Assembly: GCA_963691815.1 (NCBI GenBank)
Contig: OY829648.1
Span: 17,856,521-17,920,520 of the forward strand
DNA from: Echiichthys vipera
Taxonomy: Eukaryota; Chordata; Actinopteri; Perciformes; Trachinidae
Reading direction: 5' to 3'
DNA length: 64,000 nt
Shown here: positions 1 to 12,196 of the stretch, piece after piece
Position numbering within the stretch: position 1 is the first letter of the stretch
Layout: the number at the start of each line of letters is the position of its first letter
The notes under the pieces: generated by a model
The model's database searches: none
What the model was told of the DNA's origin: nothing
Seen by the model: only the letters and a program-made list of their open reading frames with translations
Translations under genes and position numbers: made by a program

Positions 1-241
1 TGAAAAAGGTGCAAGGAAAGGTTCCACCTTCAATTATGGACACACTTACAGCCGTGTAAATATTCTTTTTTTTTTGGAGTTTCCTCTCACTCCACAAACT
101 GGAAGGTTTCAGAAATGCCCTGCCTTGCAACACTTGACAGAGAGAAGCAAATGTAGAAGGTGGTTCTATATGTATCATTACACCTACTTAACATGCCTTA
201 GTGTTGGCAAGTTAACCCTGCTGAAAGTCTCCTTATAATAC

Positions 242-969
242 TAGGGGTGGGCGGTACACCGGTTTCATCACCAGTGCCACGTTCTGCCGCAACATGGACT
301 TTGCAATACCTTCATTACCGTGAGCACACACACATTTTAGTTTTAGCTCTCACACACAAAGGAGATCTACCACCTCCTGCGGGCTAGCAGCTATTTACAG
401 CGTGCTAGTACACATATAGCATTGTGTTAAGAAAATAGACTATCTTATTAGAGTTAATCTGTAAATCGTCATGTTTTGATCCAGAGTGCACACATGGACT
501 AGCGGCTATTCACAGATGGGTCCATTGTATGTTTGTGAGAGAGAGCCAGAAAGCAAGAACAGCGTGAAGAGCGAATCAATGCTCTAAATAACAGCCAGGT
601 ACTGGGAGGGCTGAGGGGACATTGTCCACTATAGGATGTGGACGGAATAAAAAAAAAGAAAGAAAACAACAACACTTTAATTATATTAATTGATATGCTA
701 CCTAAGTAAAGTCCATATATGGGAAATGTTGTAATAACTGCTACTCCTCCCAAAACACGCAGGTGTATACCTCAGTTTCATTCCTATTTGGAGCCAATAT
801 ACAAATCAATATTTTATTTCTTCCTTTAAGATACATTCCCTTACATTGTCCAGAAGAACTAAGGTATCCCTTTTAGTTGTATAATACCACAATATAATCC
901 TGGCATTGCAAAAACAACAAGAATACTGTGATTTAAATGTTTATATTTAGGTTATATTGCCAACCCCTA
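242..969. mobile_element. hAT-like non-autonomous DNA element (degraded)
   Basis: The segment starts with TAGGGGTGGGC and ends with GCCAACCCCTA, which are inverted copies of each other with one mismatch in 11. The 8 bases outside each end (tataatac and agcaatac) agree at their last five positions, which would fit a decayed 8-bp target duplication of the hAT type. No transposase frame is visible inside. The family assignment rests only on the ends and on resemblance to common teleost 'GGGGTGGGC' repeats. Confidence 0.45.
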
Positions 970-1858
970 AGCAATACACTGAACCCCTGACACCACTGAC
1001 CCTGACCTTTGATATCTCTGCAGAGAGAGATAAACAGTTTCCCTGTATCAATCCAATGTCATTGTTATGGAAATGCACATGTTCAACTACCTATTTACAC
1101 ATGCACACATATAAAACACACTTTTATACATGCAGAAAGGTATACAAATGCAACATACAGTATATTAAATGATTCAATTATCTAAGTGCCATATCATGTT
1201 AAACAAATTTTAAATTAATTTTTTTTAATTTTATTAGCATATTTTAAACTACAAGGAGGCACTGTTAACTGTATTGTACACTACATGAGTATGTAAATGA
1301 GGTGGAGCAACCATTTTTAGTGTTGGCAATATTTCATTTATCTAAAAGATTTATTAAGTTACACAGTTCATGTCAAATGTTAACTAAAAAGGATTAGTCT
1401 AAGCCATATTATTAGGCAATAACATCACAAACGAATGATCTCTCAGGCACCGGCATGACCGGATCCAATCCACATCTCAACAAATAAATAAACACGTCCT
1501 CTTCTCAGATCACAAGTCTGCTTAAATAAATGTAATAATTACATACATTTACATAGCTTCTGTAACACCAGTCAGAACATGTGTAAATGGACACAAAAAC
1601 CTCAATATCTCACTTCCTCTGACCTGTTTTCCTCTGATTACTCACCTTAGAGGATGTGTGTTACGTTTCTTCATGTTGGGTGATTCACCTGCTTTTCCAA
1701 GAAAACCTTCAAGTGGGATGACATCACTCCAAACAACCTTCCTTGTAGAAGCGAATTCAGGTAAACCAAACGTAATCATAGGCTCCATTATTCTGTGTAA
1801 ACAAGGTGCACAACAACTTCCTGTGGTTATAGATGGACATGATGCCATTGAAATACAA

Positions 1859-1862
<4 letters not shown>
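970..1862. other. No gene seen
   Basis: AT-rich non-coding DNA. The short open frames have no recognisable protein features and no paired splice signals. Nothing is assigned here. Confidence 0.5.

Positions 1863-1949
<87 letters not shown>
1863..1949. repeat. (TG)n microsatellite
   Basis: An uninterrupted run of about 43 GT units. The Cys-Val and Thr-His open frames across it are artefacts of the repeat. Confidence 0.97.
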
Positions 1950-1950
<1 letters not shown>

Positions 1951-3227
1951 ACCCCCTCTTCAAATGAGGTAATCTAGGGTTCTTTTGGGTGCATATTTCA
2001 CACCAAAGGGTTGTACAGGAGGGAATGCTAATTTACTTGGCAACTTGAACCCCCAGGCAGCAGCTGTGACTCAAAGCATATAGACTGCCTCCAAAATACA
2101 AAGCACTTTATGAATATATGTATAGTAATTATTGCAACCTAAGCACAGGTCCAGTGCAAAGCCAAGATTTTACCCCTCTGAGCGCTTTGGAGCAAACATG
2201 TCAGAAACTGTCCTTGGGAGTATTTTCAATATTCCCTTCTTATTTATGCTCAGCAATATCCAGGTATACACGTGAAAGACGCATTGATTTGATGAAGCCT
2301 GACAATCACATTGAAATGACTGGCACTGAATAGCTTTGATGATAACAAGAGTGGAAATGCTGGTCTTTTTGTGTAGCCTATCAATACCCCCTGCAGCTGC
2401 AGCAGAGCAGAGACGTTGTGGGCAGCAGTCACAATCTATTGGGTAATTAGAAACTTACTTCTAGGTGTGAAGAGCCTCTGACAGAATCACGAGGAAGATC
2501 CTGATATTAAATAGTACATGGCCGACTGTTGATGCTGTCATCCAAAGTTGAAGCAACAGCAAAAAAAAAAAAAAAAAAAAAAACCTGCAACAAATGCTCC
2601 ATCAATGCACACTCATGCACAATTACTTGTGGTCTATTAAAGGTTGAAGTTTACAGGGCTGTTTTGCAAATCAAGGTTGTGGCAGCAGTTAGCTTCACAA
2701 ATGGAAAAGGAAGCAGATCCTAAATAGAATCTGGCCTGTATTTTATTTTATTTTATTTTTGAAGGCGATCAAAACAAATGCGTGCTGATGGGCGGAATGT
2801 ATGAGGTACAGGTCTGCTCTAGCATTTGACTATTGCTTTGACTCAAATATCTCCTGCTATGGATACAGTGTGGGACAACTGAGTGCATGAGGCATTGTAT
2901 TACAGTTCAGTGCAGCGTAGCTGAATATTTTTCAAAGCCATTTAAGCCCAAATCAGTAGCAAAATTCCATCACCCATCTTTGTTTCCATAACAGTTAGTT
3001 CTGTAGTTAGATCATTTTGAGACAAGACTTGGTGCATAAAAGTTTATAGTCTGCCATGCTCTTATTATGCATTAGTCTGCATACAATGATGCAGCAAGTT
3101 GACTAGGGGGCTTCTCATCTGAAGATCCAAATAGTCAAAGATAAGTGGGCAGCCCTCACCATTAGAGAATTTTGTGAATAAACATCTTGGGCAATGATAC
3201 ATTAAGGCTATAGACAGAAAACACACT
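1950..3227. other. No gene seen; includes A23 homopolymer
   Basis: Non-coding sequence with a run of 23 A at 2561-2583, possibly the tail of an old retroposon whose body I could not recognise. A short TTTTA-type repeat lies near 2740-2760. Confidence 0.45.
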
Positions 3228-3627
3228 GGCCCTCATTTATCAAACGAACGTACGGCAGAAAAACGTGCGTACGACCATTTCCAGGCAAACTTCGGCATTT
3301 ATCAATTTGGACGTGAGCGGGAGCTACGATCAAATCTCACGTCAGGTCTGAGATCGTGTACGCAAATTTGAGCCTATGTGTAGCAGTCACATATTAAGTA
3401 CAGATCAAAACGGATTCTTAAAACGAATAAAAAAAATCAAAATTGTGGTTGGAGCAATTGACTCGTGCGTCTGAAGGCACCATCCATGCATGATTACGCA
3501 GTCATCAGTCGCAAAAACTACCACTCGATAAATGTACAGGTGATTTGTGATGCCAAGCTATCACTTTTAAACGTGGTGGTCGGGTGGCCAGGGGGGACAC
3601 ACACGATTCTTTTATATTTCAAAACAG

Positions 3628-3700
3628 CTCGGCTCCAGCCCCCCGCGACCCCGACAGGGACAAGCGGTTGAAGATGAATGAATGAATGAATTAATGAATG
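3628..3700 (+). repeat. SINE 3' tail nested in the Harbinger-like element
   Basis: The sequence GGCTCCAGCCCCC, the CGCGACCC motif and AAGCGGTTGAAGATG, followed by a GAATGAAT tail, match the 3' portion of the longer SINE-like copy at 18565-18876. Only the tail is present, so the copy is 5'-truncated or the host element has lost the rest. Confidence 0.55.
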
Positions 3701-3818
3701 TGCTGGCGCGCGGCTGCATGAAGGCGCGCTGCAGAGCCAAAGTCATCTCATCGGTAAGTGGCTACGCTCGATAAATTGCATTAAATCAAACAAGGTATCA
3801 GATGATTAACATTTTGGT

Positions 3819-4077
3819 ATGGTTCTTCTAGGTGACAAAGGTTATCCTCTAACGGAATACCTAATAACCCCAGCGCAGGTTCAGCAGTGTGCTGAAACGC
3901 ACACGGGTCACAGTGGAGCGCTGCTTCGGGTTGACTGCCTCCGTTATTCTTTTCCATACAGCGTTTTTAGGGGCCCCTTTTATTCCACTCTTAAGACTGC
4001 CAAAAAGCACATCTTTATTTTGCTTCATCTCGGATGTCAGGATGCCGATCTCTGTGTCGGAAAAGTTTCTTTTCTAA
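3819..4077 (+). pseudogene. Harbinger-type transposase C-terminal remnant
   Basis: One frame reads LLGDKGYPLTEYLITP, resembling the GDxGYPL...L.TP segment of HARBI1-like DDE transposases. A frame shifted by one, from about 3889, reads RTRVTVERCFGL, resembling the R.R..VER.FG.L segment that follows in that family. A frameshift therefore separates two adjacent blocks of one protein. After the second block the similarity fades into a frame with no motif. The remnant lies within the inverted ends at 3228 and 4302, which supports the assignment. The N-terminal DDE domain and the Myb-like accessory gene are not seen, so it cannot encode an active transposase. Confidence 0.6.
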
Positions 4078-5343
4078 CCAGTGTTTCTTGTCTCCATGTT
4101 TGACCTCAGTGGGCGAGGCCTCCGAACCAGGAATATTTAAGGGTGTAACATGTTAATGACGCCGCATTTATCAAGGCCCACTTATTCGTACGCTGAGATT
4201 GGTCAGATATGAATGTTTCATAAATCACACGTGGGTCCTTTCCTACGACCAATTCTGCTCTCAGATGCGCCCGTTTTCACGCAAGATTGATAAATGAGAG
4301 CCATTGAGTACAAGCACACTTGTTTCTTGTACAGGGACTTGTTTCCTGACTTGTTATCACCTTCCCTTACCTCAGGTTTACATCAAGAATAAGGTGGGAA
4401 GCCAAGCCATCATCCAGAGGTATGATTCTGGATCAGAATTGGTCAGACCATCATGGGGTCAGGTCAGGGTGGAGTACTGTGCAGCATGGGCGAAGATTGT
4501 TATTGGGGGCAATGACATCAGCACCACCAACAAACAGCTGTTGTCATCTCTGGGTTGTTGTTGTGTGTCTTTTAATGTTGACTCATCACGTTTTTCATAT
4601 AATCATTTTATGCGAAACACTTGGAATGCTCCTTATGTTGAAAGATGCTACAGTATACGAATAAACGTACCTTGTATTATCTTGCCAAGTCTTACACCAT
4701 ACAAAGATAAGCTTACCATCAAGGTCATTTATGTCCTGAGGCAATTTCCTTGTCCCCTTTTCATGCACATAAAAATAGCAATTTACTTGCAATAAACACT
4801 GTATTTCCCATTTATTTTGTTCTAAATGCACTGTAATGTAATTATACCTGTCAGAGAAACAACAGTACAAAGAGCAAGTTTATCTGCTGTGTGGGTGGTG
4901 CCAAAATGTGGTTGATGATAAGTGGTCTATTTATCTGATGGTATGATACATCAGTTGCATTTTTCCAACCTCTCTCTCTCTAATCTGTTATGATAAGCAA
5001 GTAAAGACACGTCTGACAGATTTGATGTTTATACGTCAAAATAAACAGTGTTACAAGACCTTATCGCTGCATCTTGGTGATATGTCTATGGCTCTATAAA
5101 TTATTGTCTCTGTAATCAAAATGAGATCCCACAGAATACAGTGTGTATTGCACAAATCTCAGGTGCCTTTTAATGACTTTTGTGTAATGTGGAACATTAA
5201 ATCCACGTATTTGCTTAACAGTATCACCTTTGTTCTTTAATTCTACATTCTCTTGCTCAATGATGTGAATGGGAAAAGTCTTGTCAAACTCATTACGCAT
5301 TGTGCATTTATCACAGGGTCGATTGTATACAAAAAAAAAGTTC

Positions 5344-5379
5344 TTCTTCTTCTTCTGAATCAGTTCAGAAGAAGAAGAA
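5344..5379. repeat. Perfect 16-bp inverted repeat with 4-base loop
   Basis: TTCTTCTTCTTCTGAA (5344-5359) and its exact reverse complement (5364-5379) flank a TCAG loop, giving a long snap-back hairpin built from TTC/GAA triplets. Confidence 0.9.
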
Positions 5380-5763
5380 AGAATAATTTGATTACAAAAT
5401 AAGGTAAGTCAATATTTACATTTTTTACTTTAAGTTGTAATGCCACTCCATCACCATACCATACTGAGGCTTTGGGAGTCAGGGGAGAAACTTTTCCCAG
5501 CCTTGTTAGGACATTTGCCAGCAGAGGGATTGTCCAGTAGCAAGCTCTCTCCAGAAACTTGGCCCAGGCCTCTATGCAGAACCAAATAACTCCACTGAGT
5601 TACTGTAGACCTTGTGTTGGAGCTTGAGTTTCCAGAACTTGAGTGGAAAATGAGGCCTTTATCATGAAAAGGAGACCACACAAGAGCTGCATAGGTATTA
5701 AAGTTTCCTACTAAAAGTTTATTGAGTTATTTTGGTTGCACTATTGCAATACCCAGCCCAATG

Positions 5764-5790
5764 CCCCCCCCCCCCCCCCCCCCCCCCCCC
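5764..5790. repeat. C27 homopolymer followed by an A-rich run
   Basis: A run of 27 C followed by AAC and a run of A. Length calls in such tracts are unreliable. Confidence 0.9.
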
Positions 5791-6778
5791 AACAAAAAAA
5801 AATAGAAACAAGCATGGTAGAATTAACATGGGGTCTCACAATAAAATCAGCTCCCTGAAGCAGCTAAGTTCTGGGCAGGTAAATGCCAGCAGGGAATCCT
5901 AAGGGTGTTTCACTGTGTGAAGGGGTTTCCCATAGTTGAGGAGTACAGAAGGTGACGTACTGCAGGCCTTCCCATCTGTCTTTTGGCTGCGGCCTTTATT
6001 TTGCCCTCCTAAGCTTTAGAGAGCCACTGATGTTTCCCAGTCAACTATTTTGAGCCAGGTTTATATGACACAATTCCTCTGTCTCTTTTCATGTTGGATC
6101 ATTGGTTGCTCAGTCAAACCTTTGCCTGGCGATTAACTAGGGTTCCTGGAAAGGTTGAAATGCAAATAGGACCTGTAATAAATCTCTGGATATGGACACA
6201 GGGCTGCTGTACAGACATATTGAAAAATGGTTTGCCTTCTCATTCTCAACTTGGGGTGCTCATGTGAGGATTTATGTTTGGCTAAGAGCTAGCAGGCTAA
6301 TTTGATGCTGCTAATGGTGGGATAGCATGTGGGAATCACCCATCGTCTCCGGATGACTGTCATGGTAATACACTGCTATAATTAGACAGTGAACCCTTGA
6401 TGAGTGTGATCCTACATAACTGCATCCACCAGGCTGACATCATAACATAACCAATGATGTCACTTATCACACAAGGGCGTCAGTGTCATCTCCTTACTAA
6501 GATGGAAATCCCTGGTCATCTTTAGATTTTTGTCTTAAATGCTACTGCCAGTAGTTGGATGAGGAAAGAGGTCAAGCCCAAAGGATAGAGGGTAACGCCC
6601 AAAACACACCGAGCAGTGGCGCTGTGTGGCAGGCGGCAAGCTGCCATGCAATGTCTCTGAAAACCTGCGGTGTGACCTGCTTTCTGCGGTGAAGTGTAGC
6701 CAAACTAAAAGTTGGGGATAGTTTTAATTAATAAGATTTTTTTTTTAAACAGCTTTTCAAGCCTTGATTATATAGAAC

Positions 6779-6930
6779 AGGCAGGAAATGGGGTGAGAGA
6801 GAGAGGGGGGGAGACATGTAGCAAAGGGCCGCGGGTTAGACTCGGACCTGCGGCCCTTTGCTGCCTCAAGGCTCTTCAGCCTCTTTACATGGGGCGAATG
6901 CTCTAACCACTGTGACACCGGCCGCCCCCT
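6779..6930 (-). mobile_element. tRNA-like SINE fragment
   Basis: Read on the minus strand it starts GGGGCGGCCGGTGTCACAG, continues GTGGTTAGAGCATTCGCCCC (A-box-like) and carries GGTCCGAGTCTAACCC (B-box-like). It ends in a GA-rich tail with GAGAGAGAG on the plus strand. This arrangement is typical of tRNA-derived SINEs in teleosts. Confidence 0.5.
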
Positions 6931-9900
6931 AGTTTAACTTTTTTATCACAAAATGCGGTCAGATAATATCTTCAGCTAATCAGTCCTGTGACTCCTGTCA
7001 TATGTTGACCTATGTTTACAAAAAATTTCTTCCTGCTTGAAATGAACACACCTCTCAGCTGCAGAAAACTTTAATTATTGCGACAAGCAGCATCCACCAT
7101 TTGGTATGTTTTTTTTGTAAGGATTCATAATAGGGTTAAAAGGAGGAGAGAGTTTATGTCCACAAAAAAACAAGAATGTAACAAAGCATTATATTCCTAT
7201 GCAAGTAAAATGACAGACATACTTTGACTTTCCCAAAGCCTTAAATATCTCTTACATTACAGAACTACTGCTGATATAATTGTTCACTTTCCCAGGGCAG
7301 TAATGGAAAAGCCTTTGTTCTTTGGCAGTTAAGATGGAAAGCTTGACAGATGTTGACTTCATGATGAACACAGAGGCCTCAGGTGAATGAGAACAAGGGG
7401 TGGAAGTTGTAGTGTTGGTGCAGGCTTGCAAGAGGATCATCCAGCACCATATGAGGTTTCTTTAACAGTAGGAGATAATTACATTTGCCTTATCAAGAAG
7501 AAGCTCTCCTGCATAGCACATGGGGATGTCAATCAAGTTAATTGTGACCTTTTAACTTTGCAAGCCTAAAGTTGGAGCAAAAAATGCCTGCTATTTCCTC
7601 TACAGATGCTACTACTGCCTTCATTTCTCATAAAAGATGCTAACTAGAAATGGCACATCCACCATTCATTGACCAAAAAGTAGTATGACATATGGCAGAG
7701 TTTGGTTCCCATAGGACTAGTGGATCTTGGCTAGAAAATAAACACATACATTTCATATTTGTGATGCCAGCAGACTTTCTCAATGCCTCCTATACAGCTA
7801 TTAGGTCTTCTGTTGACAAAATGTGTAATCTGTAACTGTAACTGTAGGCATGTGTAGCAGGGGGTACTAGATTTCACTGACAAACAATCACACAATATAC
7901 AGTATATGGCAGCTTAGTATTGGCAAACTTCAGTAGTTCTTGTATGGATCTATGATTCTTTTAAAATAAAGCTCCCTTTAAAAGGTTTAGGGAGCGTGGG
8001 AGAGACTGATGCAATTAACTCATCCCGAGTGCACAGATGCTTTAATGAACAAGCCTGTTACTGTTTGGAAACCAAAAATCATGGAGCACCCATCCAGGAA
8101 AGGTAATTAAAGATCATAACCTGGTGCTTTGTTAATAACTCCTGCCCATTAAAAAAAAATGGAAGGGGAAAGGGGGGCTCTTTGTACTCCAGCCCAGATG
8201 CTTGTGAAAAGATGTTGACCCAACTACAGTCACTACAGTCTGGGCCAAAGTAGGGTTTTACTTGGAGTTTTACATTCACAAGCATTTTAAAAAACGCAAT
8301 TGGTGATGTAAGTATGTTGCATTTCTGAGCCTATGTTGTTGTTTTATTGTTTTAAACGTCAATATATCTACCAAAATTTGATTCCCATGCACTTGCCTTA
8401 GGTTTATACCATTGAGTAGATTTCCTCTAAAAGTGTGTACTGCAATCTCATTCTTACCAACCCATGTATATGACTATTGTAGCTGTCTATATCATGACTA
8501 TAAATGGCTTTAGCTATCTGTCGCCTCTTAATTTCATAATGAAATTATATTTAGCTACATGTGATGAGAGTTCAGTTTTTAAAGCTTAGTCAACTTAAAT
8601 GATCTGACCAACCCAGTGTGTCATGGTAGAAGCCAGTGGTGTTTTGCTTTGAGGTTATCTTATCCACTGAAGTGGGAAATGACATACCTCCTCTTTAGGT
8701 TTAACAACTGATGGTTGACTGTAATGGTATATAGGATTATTTGTTAATCATCCTTGCTTTGAAAACGATTTTTAAATTGAATTTGTGCATTTGACATTGA
8801 TGTTATGTCACAGAGAAACAGTCCACCTCTTCCTTCCTTTTGATGAAGTCATTGTTTGGGGATTTTAGTTGATGTTGACATTGTAATGTTCCTTAGTCTC
8901 TGTCTGTCCTTCTATCAGTCGCAATTTCCTCAAACATGACTCAGCTGTCTTTGTTCCAAATGGGCAGATCACAAGTTTTGCTATCTAAGGCTCAAGCTCT
9001 ACCTTGACCCATCACATCCCACACCCTGCAGCACCATAACAATTGTTGTGGGAGGGAGAAATGAAGATGAGCTTCCTTTCTATATCTTTCAGTCCTTGAG
9101 CGGGAACAGAAGTAGTGTAAAGTAGAGTTTTTGATGTGAATTTTCTGCTAATGTCAGAGAGAACATTCTGGGCAGATAGTAAGGACTCTTTTATTAAGGT
9201 GTATACAGTTGAAAAATGTCAGATGACGTATTTAATATAAAATTGAATGAGTTCATAAGACTTCCTGAACTAAGGGCTTATTGGAGTGCAACATTAGCAT
9301 CAATAAGACCAAATCCACCAGATTTTCTTTCAGATTCCATCAAATAAAAAAGCACATTTGTATATAAAAAAAAATAACAAACAAACTACATAAACTAAAC
9401 TACATTTGGACTTCTTTTAGATATTGAAACAATTTACTTAAACCACCTGAAATATATTTAATCACCTTAAATAGATGAAGTTTTGGGTTTGGGTATATTC
9501 ACATTCATTTTGGAATCTTTACATTTGACAAGTGCTAGTGAAGTTTTGACATTATTGCTTGTCAAGCCTACTTGAAGGTGTTGCACAGCTCTGTCCACAA
9601 TAACTCAGAATAACAATGATGATTTCAGAAGTGGGGCGTCTTTGTCTCAACAGTGAACACCATTCTGTCATTACTGATCAGTTCTTCATGCCCCCTGTTT
9701 GAACTTTTTTAGATAATAGGTCACATTAGTACCCACCACCTTAACCGAGATCAGAGATTCTGTCACAAGGTAACCAAGTAATGCAGGGTTTTAATTTGTC
9801 TGGTCTTGCCAAAGGGAAATGATTCCCTCACCCAACTGCTTTGAAATCTACTTCAATCTATCAAACTGGGGGTCCAAAGGAAACAGGTTTGAACTTTTGA

Positions 9901-10348
9901 TTCAAGTGCCCCTCACTGAGTACAGAATTCTCTTTAAAGTATGAGTTGGCAGCATGACTCCTGAAGATCAAACCGTAGCTGTTGCAAAAATAGTGACATC
10001 ATCAATTTGAAATTGTTTAAACTGATTTGGGGAAGAAAGGAATAGGGAAAAGCTCAAGGTTGACTGCTTTGGTTTCCAATTACCGTGACCTTTTCCAAAC
10101 ACTGACGTCTCAAAAGATGAATCAACAATATATTCTGCGTTTGGATAAACCTCCACCCAAAATATAATTCAGTTACTGTGTTGTTGTTTTGTTACTTTTT
10201 TTGTCATCCAATGTGGCCTAAAGGGCAAACATCAAGCTGAGCAGGAATAGAGTGTGTAGGAGTGTGTCCATTCTGGCAGTGGCACTCAGGCTCAGACATC
10301 CAGCACAATGACAGTGCAGCAGGACATTTGGATTTGCATCACACATTT

Positions 10349-10350
<2 letters not shown>
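6931..10350. other. No gene seen
   Basis: About 3.4 kb without a supportable exon. The short open frames on both strands lack splice signals and recognisable motifs. Confidence 0.45.

Positions 10351-10429
<79 letters not shown>
10351..10429. repeat. (CA)n microsatellite
   Basis: About 39 uninterrupted AC units. All overlapping Thr-His and Cys-Val frames are repeat artefacts. Confidence 0.97.
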
Positions 10430-10435
<6 letters not shown>

Positions 10436-12151
10436 GAAGCCATCCATTAACCCAGTCCTATTATTCAACCTTGCCTCCCCCCTTTTCTCCAATTTCTCAC
10501 GCTTTCTTGTAATGTGGCGCAGTTCCTGATTTTATGGGGACAGTACCAGAATGGAGACAGAGAATTACTTCAGCTCATATTGTTAAGCAAACATTACATA
10601 AACGACAGCTGCCGCACACAAAAAACAAATAACTGAAAATGTAAATGCAGTTGATAAAGCCTGTGGGGGAAAAACTTAAAGCTGCTACTTCACATTACAA
10701 ATTGAGGGTATCCACTTGTGATCACTATGAATGAATCGAAGTCTCAGTACATTTACGTTGTATTTGTGAATAAAATGAGAATTTTCCAAATGACTTCAAA
10801 CTTTTTTTGTACAATTGTTGAAGAAATTACTTTCATAATTACCATTTAATTTGATCACTAACTCAAATGTAATGATACACATACACAATTTTGTTATTTG
10901 CTTAGATTTATTTATTTTTTGTCATGTATGTGACAGATTTCAGTTGTGATGTCCAATTACACCAAACTCTTTTGGGAATATTTAGTCAAATCAACATAAA
11001 ATACTGAAATATAGAGCAGTAAGGACATAAAATGAAATTACATTGCAGATTTCAGATCCCGAGCCATCAGCAATACACACAGCATTATCCAAAAGTGACA
11101 GGTTATGTAACAGTCAATGAGAATCAAATGAAAAATGATCGGACATTGAGTAAAAACTATGCTGGATTCGCAGGGAGAGAAAAGCAGGCTGTATTTTTAA
11201 CTACTGCATTACGCACTACCCCCATTTATATAATTGCCATAGCCGGAGCAGAGAATGACATGCCCCTCTCCAGGCCATGGCCAATCTCCTGTACAGATCA
11301 ATCAAAGCAATTCAACTCTGGCCCTTTCAGCAACAGGCCACCCCTGGACTGATGAATGACCTTGGCTACAGTATACCTCCTTGCAGGCACATACACATAC
11401 CTGTAGCTGCCCACCCACCTTCCAAATGTATAGCAGTTAAATGAGCCTGGTAGAGAAATATACATAATCTGTAGCTGTTGCTAAACTCAATACAAGTCCA
11501 TTTGGTGGGTTCTTTTATCCGTTGCATGAGCAACCCTGATGGGAAATGTACCCCTGAACCCTAAACGCTGAAGATATTGAAATTCTTAACTCTAGCATAC
11601 ACACACATTTCAATAAACCCTCCAGAACTTGTCAGAACAGCAATATCACTCAAGATCCTCTATCAAAGACTACAACAACAACAAAAAAAAATCTTTCAGG
11701 AACATCCTAAATGACTCTCACGCCCCTTGTCTTTTGGACAATTTAACAACTTGCTCTCATCTTCTCTATGTCTCTGTTTCACTTTGATTCCGCAGAGCAG
11801 TAGCCATGATTTTTTCAAAGTTTCTTTTAAGTAGGACTACTTGGATTTTGGATTTCATTTAATCAGTTCCTTATTCAGTTACGTTTGTACATTTCATTCC
11901 CAACAGAAAGTTCAAAATATTGCGTCAAATCATTCTCCAGATGTCCAGAAACAATTTAGTTATTGTTTGTTGGTCCAAATGTAATCCAAACATACTGACT
12001 AAAACTCAAAAATCAGAAAATGAAAATACCCACAATTTATTGTATAGAATAATAATATTCTCGATGCCTAAAATACACATCCTTATATCTTCAATGTATC
12101 TATATAAACAGACCCCCCCCCCAAAGATTCATTCAATTGTTTTTTTTATGT

Positions 12152-12154
<3 letters not shown>
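10430..12154. other. No gene seen
   Basis: AT-rich non-coding sequence. A 106-codon frame at 11032-11352 has no recognisable domain and no exon signals. Confidence 0.45.

Positions 12155-12194
<40 letters not shown>
12155..12194. repeat. (AT)n microsatellite
   Basis: About 20 AT units following a run of C (near 12113) and a run of T. Confidence 0.95.

Positions 12195-12196
<2 letters not shown>

Larger units (their letters stand above)
3228..4302 (+). mobile_element. PIF/Harbinger-like DNA transposon, decayed
   Basis: The ends are GGCCCTCATTTATCAA at 3228 and TTGATAAATGAGAGCC finishing at 4302, an inverted pair with one mismatch. The sub-terminal regions are rich in CGTACG-like sequence, as in teleost Harbinger elements. 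The interior holds remnants of a transposase (3819-4077) and a nested SINE tail (3628-3700). No intact 3-bp TWA target duplication is visible (act and att flank the ends). Confidence 0.65.
4303..6778. other. No gene seen; hairpin and homopolymer
   Basis: Non-coding. A frame near 4375-4560 looks superficially protein-like, but I recognise no family and no paired splice sites. A perfect hairpin lies at 5344-5379 and a C27 run at 5764-5790. Confidence 0.4.

Noticed and set aside
4304..4795. 163-codon open frame, possible exon near 4375-4500
   Set aside because: No recognised family, no convincing acceptor-donor pair, and composition like flanking DNA.
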